Source of the DNA: Acholoe squamosa
Lineage: Eukaryota > Annelida > Polychaeta > Phyllodocida > Polynoidae
DNA length: 64,000 bases
Reading direction: 5' to 3'
NCBI GenBank assembly: GCA_949317995.1
Contig: OX439039.1
Location: forward strand, 53,992,785-54,056,784
Shown here: in pieces, positions 33,515-44,037 of the stretch
Position numbering within the stretch: position 1 is the first letter of the stretch
Layout: every line of letters starts with the position of its first letter
The notes under the pieces: model-generated
Told to the model about the DNA's origin: nothing
Seen by the model: the letters and a program-made list of their open reading frames with translations, nothing else
The model's database searches: none
Translations under genes and position numbers: made by a program

Positions 33515-35349
33515 GACGCTGCGTCAGCCATCGTTGCTCGACTGTGAATGGTCATGAATTGGGCTAAGTATACCACGCGCATGTGCACACGACACGTGAT
33601 CAAGCAGCACAAGATGGCGATGGCTGGCAACAACAGGTGTAAGCAAGGGGAAACTCCAGGTGATATCCTAGATGTATAAGTGAGTTGGTGCTCAGGATGG
33701 ATGATTTATCATGAATTTTGGTGGCAGCGCCTTTTAAGTTTAAAATGTCTTTGAATAGGGGTAGGAATTTTTGGTTATAAAGGCGCTTCAAGCGCTGAAA
33801 ATTTGGTAGGTCTAAATGGGTCGGGGTGGTTGCTATGGTTACTCCTGATATGTTGTTTGGTGGGTTACCAAAATGCCGCCATAGAGGCAAGTTGACGGGC
33901 ACCTTGGCAATGGGTTCTAAAGTGAAGTTTTGGGCGCAGGACAAATTGGAATTAATCATTATCATGCCTCTGATTTTAAGTGAGCAGAGGCATGGCACTG
34001 AAATAATAGAATAGGCTGCATTTTTGATTTCGATTTGGCCTGAGTTCGAGCATTGCATTATTGACGGTGAAGTGCTAGTGATCAGCATATAGGAGCTTTG
34101 GGAGATGGGCTTAGCAATGTTGGGAATTTGTGCTGTCATATGGGCCTGAAAATTACAGGTGTGATGTACAGCGTCTGGTAGGTCTAAAAATAGGGATAAG
34201 CTGCAGGTGGGGTACCTGGGAGATAACATGGGCAGGGGCAGGTTGCATGTAATAGATCTAAGTCAGTGTGGTCAACCTCAATGTAGTGTGACTGGGACAC
34301 AGATACAGCTATTTAATCAGGCAAGGGCTGTACTTGTGTAAACCCAGTAGTGTTTACATTGGTGGTATCAAATGCGACTAGGAAGGCTTCCGCCCTATAT
34401 ATGGAGCAGATGTTGTCTCCTAGTCCTATGGGTATAGGTATTGTGATGTAAAGTTTGTTTTGGTCCTGCCAGTGCACATGCACTCTCCTCTTATAGTAGA
34501 AACCGGTGGGTACATTTAGAATTGTGATACCGTTATGGGCTTCATACAAGGAGCTTGATAGATTGTTAAGTCCATCTTCCATGACTTTATGGGGAATTAA
34601 TTTTGGGGGTAGCTCACCTTCCATTAGAGAGGTTAGCGAGTCTAGGAGTGTGTCTAAATCATTTTGCAGATTCATTAGCGCTTCAATTTGAGAGTTAGCT
34701 GCAGTAAATAACATCGAATAATAGGTGTCTTGTCTGCTCTGTTGTTCCAAGAGCTGGAGGTTAGAGCTGAGTAAAGACAGGGCGTCATCCGTGTCATTTT
34801 GTATGCTGGAGAAAACGCTCATTGATTGATAATTAAACTCAGAAATGTTCAATAGAAAATGTGTGGCATTTTAGTAGCTAGGGCTCTTTCCAAGTCTGAC
34901 ATTTCAGAATTTAACAAATCTACCTCAGGTTGCGTGCTCAAGCCAATTGACGCTCTCAAAATGTCACCTATGATCTGTCCTGGGGCGCCTCTGGGTATTC
35001 TGGTTTGGGGATGCTCCAAAAATTTTATTAAGAGGTCTAAGGATTTTTGTGATTTCTGATAGAGTTTTGCCAAAATTAGATCCAAAGACTGGGCGGTCTC
35101 TAAGATGAAACTTGGGGCATTTCTGCTGATTAGGGAGGCAAATTTGTCGGGTCGCTGCAAGGTTTGATTAAAAGATAGGTCTAAAGCGAAAACCAATGGG
35201 TAATCCATATATCCTGAGATCATTTTCTGGGGCATCTTAGTGAATAAGACGCCATAATTTGGCCTGAAGATGGTTTCTCTTTTGGTTACAAAATCCTGTG
35301 CTCCCGACTGTTGGGTCTGGGCACATGTAATTAGGAAGAGTGCTGCCAA
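33439..35349 (-). CDS. Envelope region, baculovirus-F/errantivirus type (open in pieces)
   Basis: Three consecutive open pieces (35349-34849, 34852-34313, 34229-33600), then a hydrophobic C-terminal segment around 33575-33633. The first piece starts with a signal-peptide-like hydrophobic stretch. At residues 117-120 it has a furin-like RIPR, followed by GAPGQIIGDILRASIG, matching the cleavage-site and fusion-peptide layout of F-type envelopes. The second is rich in helical Leu/Gln heptads and N-glycosylation sites. The third has Cys/Pro-rich ectodomain character ending near a membrane anchor (LLPAIAILCCLITC). Such proteins mediate cell entry in infectious Ty3/gypsy elements. The region is broken here. 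Confidence 0.75.
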
Positions 35350-35744
35350 GGAGGCTGCTATCCTAAAAATAGAAATTTAGATAAGCTTATGAGAAATGGT
35401 TCAAATAAAGCTGAGATAAGACTGTATGGTTGGGGCGGGACGGGTCTTTAAGGGGTTTGGGTTGGGGAGTTGGCTTTGTGTGAGGTGTGTTTGTGTTGTT
35501 AGCACGGTGGGCGTCCTATACATGTGTGTGGGGGGGGGGTCGTGTTGGGTGTGTGCAATGTGATTGTGGCACTTTGGGGCTTGTTACTTAAAAGGTTATC
35601 AGGTTGCTAGGCTGATATCTTAACTAGCAAGGATGTCTCTAGCTTAGTCATATATAAAAAAAAAATTGACATGAAAAAGAAAAAATTGAAGAAAAAGTAA
35701 TTGATTCTTCACATTGTGAATGTGTAGGGGAGAAATGGGTCAAT

Positions 35745-36155
35745 TCAGGGTTGAGAGCTTTTGACTATGTAAGGGGCGTATTTGGCCATTTCAAACGCTG
35801 CCAGCTGAGTCTGAAGATTTATGGTTTGGATTATGACGTTATATCTGCCAATACCTGTTTCATATCTTGGTAGCTCGTTTAGTGGCTTCTCTGAGGTAAT
35901 CAGAGTTCTGGCGCATAGAAGTGCAATGTAGCTTGATGTTTCCTCACTAAATCTATCCCATAATGGGACTGTGGGGAAATCTTTGCATAAGTCAAATATC
36001 ATGGCCTTGGTGGCCGATAATACAATGGGGTCTTGTAGGGTGAGCTCCCTTTGAACTGTTTTATTGTTTAGGTATACACCTAGGTCGTTGCTGGATATAT
36101 GTTTGATCGTGTCTTTATGCTCCATGATAGTTATTCTGATCTCGAACAGATCCAT
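35745..36155 (-). CDS. Small ORF between pol and env, unknown
   Basis: 136 open codons, mainly helical and charged in character, with no Cys pairs, signal peptide or membrane segment. It sits where an alternatively spliced accessory gene or the start of an envelope transcript could be. No family recognised. Confidence 0.4.
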   Translation of the reverse strand: MDLFEIRITIMEHKDTIKHISSNDLGVYLNNKTVQRELTLQDPIVLSATKAMIFDLCKDFPTVPLWDRFSEETSSYIALLCARTLITSEKPLNELPRYETGIGRYNVIIQTINLQTQLAAFEMAKYAPYIVKSSQP

Positions 36156-36255
36156 GGCCTTACTTTTGATGCCGTTTGGGCCTAAAAGACTGTGGATGGT
36201 CCACCCTGAGTTGACTCCATGTCTAATCTCTGGGGCTCTAAGGCTGTGTGAATAA

Positions 36256-37497
36256 ATGGTTTGATAGGCTTGTGGTTAGACTAAGGTAGATGAATGGGTT
36301 GATGGGGGGTTTTGTCAAGAGGTTGATAAATAAAGTTGGAAAAATCAGGCTGCTATACATGGTTTTGGAAAAGGACTGCAAATTCAACTATTACATTTTA
36401 CAAAGCACTCTGGGCGCACACTACCATTGGCATGTAATGGGTATCTGGGCAAAATGATGGTAGATTCCATCATTGTCATGCTAGAACGATTGATGACGCT
36501 ACTAATGGGCACATAAGACCAATCCTACCTGGGCTTGTTGCATGGCAGTCCCGACACTTGGGTCCTGTGGTCTCGGGATGCTTGCTCCATAGCGCCTGGA
36601 TGTGGTGAGTTTGGTTTATTTGATGAGCGTGGTTAAGATGTGGGGTGGGATGAAGCTTATAAACACTTCATGAGGTTGGCTAATTCCTCATTACATGCCT
36701 CCTGATGAGGTATGTCTCACCCATATATGGCACGAGGCCTAGCTATTGGTTGGTTTGCATATAAGGTAACCGTTGTATGCAAATTTAAAGGACCTTGGCC
36801 GAGGTACAGATGATCAAAGGATGATCTGAATATTTGTAGTATAATTAGGGGGGGGGGGGGGTAATGGCTGTGGCACTGAGATTAGTCAGCTTACTAGGGG
36901 TGCACTTGTTCCTGTTGTGTTAACACAGCAGGGAACCGTGCTGAATTATTTGATTAAGTGTCTCACCAAACATTCCAGTGCTGATGGTAAACAGAGGCAT
37001 AAACACGGATCAGGATGTCTAGGTGCTGCTCTCCTACAATAGGCGGTCATTTGGTAATACCTTAGGGTATAGAGGAGCCCTGAGCTTGTAACAAACCGGC
37101 GCATGCGTGTTCCTGAAAATTAGTATCCACGAACTGAGAATATGCTGTGACCTTGGGTAATTTATGTGGCGTGCCAACCTTAATCAATCATAATATGACT
37201 GTCTGAGTTCCAAACTCTAGATAAAATTCTTGACAATGTCCCATCAGTAAAAATAAGCCAGAAAGCTTTTGGGGTTTGTGTAGGAATTTTGAATGTTATA
37301 GGGAATTTGTATATGATTTTGGTAATAAAAATAAATAATGATGAGAAAAGGAAAAAAAAAAATTGTGGGGGGAAAACATCATTGCACTAAATAACATGTG
37401 ACCAAAGCTGCCACTGGTTGGGGTCAAAAAGGTAGAGAGGTATGTTTGTGAGTTTGGTGGGGGGTGGAGAGGGAATAACTTTGTCTGTTCTGAAAAT
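36256..37497 (-). other. Pol-env spacer of the element
   Basis: About 1.2 kb without a long frame, including G-rich tracts (36847-36861). It probably holds splice signals for downstream ORFs; none could be fixed with confidence. Confidence 0.4.
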
Positions 37498-38133
37498 CTA
37501 TTTCTTTTTCTTGGACTTTTTCTTTGCCTTCTTTATTGGTGAAGGGGCAAAGGTGACAAGTCCTTTCTTCACCGGTCGTCCTCTTTTCTTTTTGACTGCA
37601 GGGGATTCTGGTTCACCAATGTGGGTGAAATCTAGATCAGGGTCATACAAGGAACTAACTGGCCCAGACTGCAGTCTTTTGATTACAGCCTTGGCGCTAG
37701 CCTTGGTGATTTGTCTCCTTAATCTAGATACATGTACTGATTTCCTCAATACTTTACCATCCTGAAGCCTTTTTAACTTTACAGTTACTGGTGAAGTCAT
37801 TTTCATGATGATGTATGGTCCACTGTAGGTGGGCTGCAGCTTCTTACTCGTTTGCTTGACCAGCAGGTTAGGTATGTGCAAATACACAAGCTGACCTGTG
37901 TCGTAGGTGCATGGAGAAGCAGTGGCGTCATATCTGGCTTTCATCTTTTTATGGTATTTAACCATGCTCTCAGCTGCCTTAAGCTGGATGTCATCCCTTA
38001 AACTGAGTAAGGCGGTAACCAATTTTTCCTTGTCTTTGATCTCTTCAGTTTGTTGGACCAAGGAGAGGGAGGACTCAGTTGGGAGATGTGTTTGCCTTCC
38101 GAATACTAAAAGATTGGGTGAGTATCCTAGCAC
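37498..38133 (-). CDS. Integrase C-terminal part with AT-hook-like tail
   Basis: 211 open codons. It begins MLGYSPNLLVFGRQTHLP, the conserved post-core stretch of Ty3/gypsy integrases. A region with YDTGQLVYLHIPN and YSGPYIIMKM (SH3-like C-terminal domain) follows, then a tail with KKRGRPVKKG and a final lysine run. AT-hook-like and Lys-rich tails can influence target choice in some families. It lies downstream of the catalytic-core piece. Confidence 0.85.
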   Translation of the reverse strand: MLGYSPNLLVFGRQTHLPTESSLSLVQQTEEIKDKEKLVTALLSLRDDIQLKAAESMVKYHKKMKARYDATASPCTYDTGQLVYLHIPNLLVKQTSKKLQPTYSGPYIIMKMTSPVTVKLKRLQDGKVLRKSVHVSRLRRQITKASAKAVIKRLQSGPVSSLYDPDLDFTHIGEPESPAVKKKRGRPVKKGLVTFAPSPIKKAKKKSKKKK

Positions 38134-38346
38134 GCTGCATACAGTGTTGTTTATGCTGAATGCTATAGCCTGCAGGAAAGTTGACCAATGTTTTTGTGAT
38201 TTGGAGACAAAGGCTCTGAGTGAAGATTCTATTGTTTAATGTTGACGCTCACATAGACCTTGCGACTTTGACCAATGTGCACTTCCTGTCACATGTTTAA
38301 TGCCGAATTTTTCACAAAAAGATGTGAAATATTTGGACACATACTG

Positions 38347-39120
38347 TTATGCGTTATCTGTGTTCAGGACTGATGGGGTCCCAAAAACACAAATAACCCT
38401 TTGGAAAAATCCTAGCGCTACTTTGGTGCTGGTGTTATCCTTTGTGGACCAAACAGTGATGTGCCTGGTGGCATGATCTGTGACAACATGAATGAATGAG
38501 GATCCATCCACAGCAGGTGTGAAAGGACCGATGGTATCCATGGTTAGGTGAGTGTAGGCTGTTAAAACAGGGTCTCTCAGGGTCATTGGTGTTCTCAAGT
38601 GTTTTGGTCTTTTCTTTGTTGTGAGACAAGTATGGCAAGTGCCACAGTAGTCAAAAACTTGTTTGAACATGGAACACCAATAATACCTGATTGCTGCATA
38701 TGTTTTAGTGGGACCAAGGTGTCCTCCTAATGGTGAGCAGTGTGTGGCCTCAATTAGTGACTCTGCCCACTTTTCTGGCATCACTATTTGTAGTGTAGGC
38801 TCTAAACTGTCTCCATAGGTTGACTTGGTGATCCTGAATAAAACTTCGTCTAAAATCATGAATTGGTCATGGTTTAGCAGTATCTGTTTGCTAAGGCTGG
38901 GGTCTTCTGGTAATTCACCCTTATTGATGTATGACAACATGGAGTTTGAGAAAACATCCTCCTGCTGTGCCTGTATCAGTGTCTCCCTGGATGGGGTTAG
39001 GGAGTGGTGTTTACATAGCTGGCTTATCGCTCGCTCAGCCATGGGTAGCACTTTGTGTGATAGCTTAGCCCTTCTGGTGTTAGCTAATTTCACTGATACT
39101 CTGGGTGACCTGCACAGCAT
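38347..39120 (-). CDS. Integrase N-terminal zinc domain and catalytic core
   Basis: 257 open codons. An HHCC zinc-binding domain is visible (ATHCSPLGGHLG, then YCGTCHTC). The core follows with MDTIGPF (first catalytic Asp) and NTDNA (second Asp). This is the normal Ty3/gypsy architecture. Its role is cDNA insertion into host DNA. The frame start is next to the foldback insertion. Confidence 0.88.
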   Translation of the reverse strand: MLCRSPRVSVKLANTRRAKLSHKVLPMAERAISQLCKHHSLTPSRETLIQAQQEDVFSNSMLSYINKGELPEDPSLSKQILLNHDQFMILDEVLFRITKSTYGDSLEPTLQIVMPEKWAESLIEATHCSPLGGHLGPTKTYAAIRYYWCSMFKQVFDYCGTCHTCLTTKKRPKHLRTPMTLRDPVLTAYTHLTMDTIGPFTPAVDGSSFIHVVTDHATRHITVWSTKDNTSTKVALGFFQRVICVFGTPSVLNTDNA

Positions 39121-39130
39121 GAACCTCCCA

Positions 39131-39282
39131 ATTTAAGCAACTTTAAGCAAAACTTAAAGTTGAGTAATGGCCTTATTTCCAAGGCTTTAATCAACTTTAA
39201 GCAGGAGAAAAAATAAAGTTGATTAAAGCCTTGGAAATAAGGCCATTACTCAACTTTAAGCTTTGCCTAAATTTGCTTAAAT
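39131..39282. mobile_element. Foldback MITE inserted in pol
   Basis: Arms of about 69 bp (39131-39199 and 39213-39282) are inverted copies with about four mismatches around a 13-bp centre. The inner arm reads TAAAGTTGATTAAAGCC. It lies between the RNase H and integrase parts, so it was inserted after the element was last active. It is an insertion of one element into another. Confidence 0.85.
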
Positions 39283-41027
39283 CGGAAGTTCCATGCAGTG
39301 CTGGATTTGGGTGGTCGGCCCCTTGGTTTGGTCTTGGTGGCCTTGACCTTAGGGGGGCGGGTCTGTTTACTTCTGGTTGATTTGCTGGACTGAGGGGGTG
39401 TGGCCGGGTCTGGTAACTTGGCTTTAGATCGAGTCAAAATGCACAGCTCGGGGTCAATTTGAATAGAGCTGAGTTTTTCTCTCTCAGAGCTATCTTTCTT
39501 GGCAATCTCACCCTTTGGCTTCTTTGAGGTGCTACCCCAAATCTGTCCTCCTTTTAGTATGGACCTAGGTGGTCCCATGAGGACTGGATTTTTGGGAACT
39601 GGGTCATTTGATTTGAATACTTTGGTCATGGTAATGTAAGAGAATTTGACTGATTTAGGAGGAAGTATTATTTTACCTTGAGACCTGATGGGAATCGGGT
39701 CATCAGAGCCGGGCAAGTATTTCGTTCTGGATAGAAAATCTGCCACAATATTGGCTCTGCCTTGCAGGTATCTAACTTCAAAATCATAGGACATGACTGT
39801 GTCAACCCACCTGGATAACCTTCCATTGGTTATATTTTCCTTTTTATTGAAAGGGGAAACCAGGGCGGTGTGGTCCGAGTATACTTTGAAGTGAGTTCCA
39901 TCCACATAATGGTGGAACTTTTTGACTGCGAAGACTATTCCCAATAGTTCTTTATCAGTTATCCCATACCTAGACTCTTGAGGTGTCAAACCTCTCCCTG
40001 CAAATTCAATCGGTCTATAGAAACCATAGTCATCTACCTGAGTGATAACAGCTCCTAAGCTGTAGTTGCTCGAGTCAGTAAAAATGACAAAAGGTCGGTT
40101 ATAGTCCGGAAATTTCAGCACAGCTTCAGTACAGATAGCGGCTTTAATTTTCTCAAAGGCTCTCTGACATTTAGTGGTCCATTTAAAGATGCTTTTTGTA
40201 GCCTCATAAAGGGGCGTCATGACATGAGCAAAACCTCTGATGAACCTCTTGTAAAACTGCGCCATACCATTGAAACATCTAAGATCATGGATGTTTTTAG
40301 GTGGGGGGAAAGTTTTGACAGGTCCTATTTTGTCCGGGGATGGGGACAAACCATGCTGGTCTACATTGAAACCCAAAAATTCCATTTTGGTAGTTCCAAA
40401 TTCGCATTTTTCTGATTTCAGTTTGATGTTTCCCTTGATAAAAAGTTTCAAAACCTCGTCTAGATCTTGTAAGTGCCTTTCCCAAGTGGGGCTGTAAATG
40501 GCTACATCATCCACATATGCTACAGCATCTTTATACTTGCATTTCATGAGGAGTTGTTCCATTACATTCATGAAAGATAGGCCTGAAGTTTTGAGTCCCA
40601 TAGGGAGAACTTTGGCCATGTATCTCGTGCCATTGGCAGAGAAAGTGGTAAGTGGCCTAGATTCTTCTGCTAGGGGAATCTGGTGGTAGGCGCTGTAGAC
40701 GTCCAATTTGGAAAAATATTTGACGCCTGTTCTGCCTATCTGCTGCATGAGGTCGTCAGCTCTGGGGAATGAGTAAGAGAAGGTTTTTAAATTCTCATTT
40801 ACCCATCTGTAGTCAACTACAATCCTCCAACCAGAGGCTACTGACCTGTCACCTTGTGGTTTTGGCACTAAAAAGGCAGGTGAGTTCCACTCACAGGGTT
40901 TGGTACACTCTTCTATTATCCCTTGTTCTAAATGTTTCTTTAGGAGTTCCCTTTGAAAAATTTCTTTGTGAGGGGACATTCTATACGACGGTCTGTTGCA
41001 GGGTTTGAAGTCTGGTTTTAATTCCAA
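39267..41027 (-). CDS. Reverse transcriptase and RNase H (Ty3/gypsy pol)
   Basis: 586 open codons. RT motifs in order: WRIVVDYRWVN (68-78), YFSKLDVYSAYHQIPL (104-119), LPMGLKTSG (141-149) and the catalytic YVDD (171-174). Connection motifs GFNVDQHGLSPSP and FNGMAQFYKRFI follow. RNase H starts at VIFTDSSNYSLGAVITQ (catalytic Asp 318). It continues with a KELLG segment and an YSDHTAL segment, then a C-terminal extension rich in Lys/Ser/Pro with an AT-hook-like PRGRPPKS. The enzyme copies the genomic RNA into DNA. All catalytic residues I can check are present. Confidence 0.95.
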   Translation of the reverse strand: MELKPDFKPCNRPSYRMSPHKEIFQRELLKKHLEQGIIEECTKPCEWNSPAFLVPKPQGDRSVASGWRIVVDYRWVNENLKTFSYSFPRADDLMQQIGRTGVKYFSKLDVYSAYHQIPLAEESRPLTTFSANGTRYMAKVLPMGLKTSGLSFMNVMEQLLMKCKYKDAVAYVDDVAIYSPTWERHLQDLDEVLKLFIKGNIKLKSEKCEFGTTKMEFLGFNVDQHGLSPSPDKIGPVKTFPPPKNIHDLRCFNGMAQFYKRFIRGFAHVMTPLYEATKSIFKWTTKCQRAFEKIKAAICTEAVLKFPDYNRPFVIFTDSSNYSLGAVITQVDDYGFYRPIEFAGRGLTPQESRYGITDKELLGIVFAVKKFHHYVDGTHFKVYSDHTALVSPFNKKENITNGRLSRWVDTVMSYDFEVRYLQGRANIVADFLSRTKYLPGSDDPIPIRSQGKIILPPKSVKFSYITMTKVFKSNDPVPKNPVLMGPPRSILKGGQIWGSTSKKPKGEIAKKDSSEREKLSSIQIDPELCILTRSKAKLPDPATPPQSSKSTRSKQTRPPKVKATKTKPRGRPPKSSTAWNFRFKQI

Positions 41028-41120
41028 TTTAACTTCATTCTCTACATTGAGACCTATAGCGCTTTCATTTAGGACAAAAGCTTGCCTGTTGGCCTCAACA
41101 ATGTTTTTAATCTGTTGCCT

Positions 41121-42084
41121 TTAAATTTCAAAGAGATCTTCACAGATTTTATACTTCAAGGGTTCATTTCCTTTGGGGAGTTGGTCCATGGGGTCCTTTT
41201 CACAATTAATTGGAAATAAGTCCTTTTCTGTTGTTACACTGTTGAGTGAGTGGGCGCTATTGAGTGTGCCAATGGGTACAGCCTTTTTGATGTTAAAAAG
41301 TTTAAATACGCCAAGGTTCATGTGTCTTTTTATCTTGATGGGGAAATCATTTGGGTTAGCTACTGTCACTGGTACTATTTTAAGGTCTGATCTAGGTTTA
41401 ACTATGGCATGCTTAATAAGTACCGGTAGAGTAGAACCTGAGTTCTCAGTCAATCCAGTTTTTCCCACAATGTTGCTATTCCCTACCACAACCGCATTGA
41501 AAGTGGCTTCAGTGTTTGGTGGAATATCAACATTTTTGTTTGCCCTGATGTAATTGGGTGATGGGGGAGTAGGTCCAAAGGAAATTTTTGCTTTGTATTT
41601 GGTCATGAAATTTACTCCTAAAATTAGGGGATGGTTCAGTTCAGGTACCACATGGAATCTGGATCTGAATTCATGGCCACCAATGAGGAATGTTACAGTC
41701 ATGGAGTGATTTACTTGGATGGGGGTTTTATCAGCTAATAAAACTGTCAGTCGCGCACGTCTTCCATGTCTAAAATTTGGTGTATTTGCAATTTTGTCAG
41801 CCATTTTTTGGCTAATAAAAGAGTGAGGCGCCAGAATCAACGAGAGCTCTATACAAGTGGTTATTTATGTCTACAGAAACTGCACCCTTGGTTAATTCTG
41901 TATCAACGTAAATGGCCTTACCTTGCTGCCCATATTGCTCAGATTTGATCCTCGGTCTCAGGATTGAAGTCCTCTGGCTCTGGTCCTCATACTCGTCCTC
42001 GTCATCACTGGAGTCTGAGTTCTCATTGGTATTCAGGAAATTGGTGTAATTCGAACTGGATGATTGAGAGTCTACTGAATTCAT
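41121..42084 (-). CDS. Protease region of the element
   Basis: Two overlapping open pieces (42084-41812 and 41840-41121). The first holds the retropepsin active-site motif ALVDSGAS. The second, after an LLADKTPIQV flap-like stretch, holds LNHPLILGVNFM, the second conserved ILG motif. Downstream is a linker into RT. It processes the Gag-Pol precursor in active relatives. Confidence 0.85.
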
Positions 42085-42183
42085 TTCTGCATCAGCATCT
42101 CGAGAAGTGTCCTTGGATAATCTAACGGTCGTATTCCGGGTGGGGTCGGGGTCACTAGGTGCTTGAGTGCCTTCCCCTGATCC

Positions 42184-43896
42184 CTATTCATCCTGTATGT
42201 TATTGAGATTGTCATTATCGGCGTCAGACTGAGATCCTGAACGGCTCCTGGAGTAATTCCTGCCTGGGGTTGGATCTCTGGACTTCTTTAATGACTGTTG
42301 TACCCAATTGTCTGGGATGGTGAAGTCAGCTGGGACCATGAAGGAGACATTTTTGTTGTTATTTGGCTGCCCAGCAACTGGTATGAAGACAAAACTCTTG
42401 TTGCTATCAGAGGATCTTGATCTTTGTTCTGACCTGTCTCCTGACCTGTCTCTTCCTGGGGACTTGTAGTCAGATCTATTTTTGGAATTGGAACTGTAGT
42501 CCTTGGGGTTGGATCTGTCTGAAGACTTGGACCTTCCTCTGTAACTGTTCTTGAATTTATTTTCATACTGCTTGCTGTAATTACTACTGGGCAGTCTGTC
42601 TTCTTTCTTGTGGTCGCGCTGGTATTTATCCTTTCTGGATCTGTTGTCGTCCTTGTTGTAGCCTACTGCACATAACTCTGCTGAGTTGTTCTGAGCATTT
42701 TTTATAGCCTCGAGGTTCAATTCCTGATTTATGGCTAGCTGCTCAGCTTCCAGCAAGGTCTTGGGAGACTTAGCTACGACAACATTCTTCAGCTCCGGTC
42801 TGAGGCCATTTACCAGGTAGTCCACCTGTGAAGCCTCATCCAGGCTGCTGTTGGACAGCAACATGGTCATGTCTGCAAGGTAGTCCTCAGTGGTTTCATT
42901 TGGCTTTTGTTTTCTGGCTCTGTACCCTTTGAGGATGGTACTGAGGTCGGGGTTGCCAAATCTTGTTAAGAAAGCCTCGTAGACTGCCTCCTTGTTCTGC
43001 ATGATTGGCTTGTCCATTATGTTGCTGAAAAACCACTGGGCTGCCCTCCCTTTGAGAAAGGTGTACAGGCAAGTTGCATGTAGGTCAGGCCTTTTGGCAT
43101 GCACATTCCTTATGAAAAATTTGAATTCAGTCAGAAATTTTGCTGCAGACCTGTAGGGCGTCGGTTTTTCAAAGGGTTCAGGCTTGTTGAATGAGCCTAA
43201 CTGGGCAGATGTGAGCTTGTCGCCGTTTAAACCACCGGAGGAAAATCTGGTATACTCAGCGCCATGATATTCTCCCTGGTGCACTACCGGTGTGGAGTGT
43301 GCTATGTGGGCATACCTAGGAGGATATGGTAGCCCAGAGTGGTTATCTGCTTGTCCCTGGGGGCTGTAAACACCATTAACCACATGGCCACAATGTTGGT
43401 TTGGATTAGGCGATGTGTTATATGACGCTGTTGCCCCCTGGTGGGTGTTCGGTGCACTGGCTGCTGGAGATTGGTGTGGTTCATGGGAGGTTGAAGGGGC
43501 GGCGGCTGTGTTCTGGTTACTGTTGTCCATGAAGACATGTGGTGGGCTCAGTCTTGTACCTGTCATGTCATTATGGCCGGGGCTGTAATTGGGTGCCGTG
43601 GGGTAGGGAGGGGTGGACTGTATGGGTCCTAAACTACCCTGGGTGCTAGTGGCGGTTTGGTTGGAGCTAGTGGCGTTGGCACCGGTAGACTGGCCCTGAA
43701 TAGCTCTCATGAGGTCGAGCCTCATTGAGTCCATGTTTCTGCTAAGCTGGTCAGTCATTTGGTATGTGAAATCCTCGGATCTTCTGAGAACCTCCATATT
43801 GCCTTGTTCTGCCTGCCTGAAGTTGTGAGCGGTGTTACTTTCCATATGCTCCTTCCAGCGTTCCATGTCATCCAACCTGAGGTGTACCCTAGCCAA
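42184..43896 (-). CDS. Gag (Ty3/gypsy), with SR-rich tail and no zinc knuckle
   Basis: 570 open codons. The N-terminal third is Gln/Pro/Thr-rich. A capsid-type retrotransposon gag domain lies in the middle (about residues 235-400), with FLKGRAAQWFFSNI, YEAFLTRFGNPDL and ETTEDYLADMTML, as in PF03732-like Gags. The C-terminal part is rich in Arg/Ser/Asp (DRSGDRSEQRSRSSDS) and contains no CX2CX4HX4C knuckle, so RNA binding may rely on basic residues. It forms the particle shell in active relatives. Confidence 0.88.
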   Translation of the reverse strand: MARVHLRLDDMERWKEHMESNTAHNFRQAEQGNMEVLRRSEDFTYQMTDQLSRNMDSMRLDLMRAIQGQSTGANATSSNQTATSTQGSLGPIQSTPPYPTAPNYSPGHNDMTGTRLSPPHVFMDNSNQNTAAAPSTSHEPHQSPAASAPNTHQGATASYNTSPNPNQHCGHVVNGVYSPQGQADNHSGLPYPPRYAHIAHSTPVVHQGEYHGAEYTRFSSGGLNGDKLTSAQLGSFNKPEPFEKPTPYRSAAKFLTEFKFFIRNVHAKRPDLHATCLYTFLKGRAAQWFFSNIMDKPIMQNKEAVYEAFLTRFGNPDLSTILKGYRARKQKPNETTEDYLADMTMLLSNSSLDEASQVDYLVNGLRPELKNVVVAKSPKTLLEAEQLAINQELNLEAIKNAQNNSAELCAVGYNKDDNRSRKDKYQRDHKKEDRLPSSNYSKQYENKFKNSYRGRSKSSDRSNPKDYSSNSKNRSDYKSPGRDRSGDRSEQRSRSSDSNKSFVFIPVAGQPNNNKNVSFMVPADFTIPDNWVQQSLKKSRDPTPGRNYSRSRSGSQSDADNDNLNNIQDE

Positions 43897-44037
43897 TTGA
43901 CCTGAGTGTTCCTGTCCATGATTTTTGATCTCAGTGGATAGGGCGCTGACGTGTTTGGCTAATAGCTGAGAGAGAGATTCACTGACAGCGTTAGTAGAGT
44001 CCCTGACAAGACTTCTCCTCAGGTGCTCATCATCATA

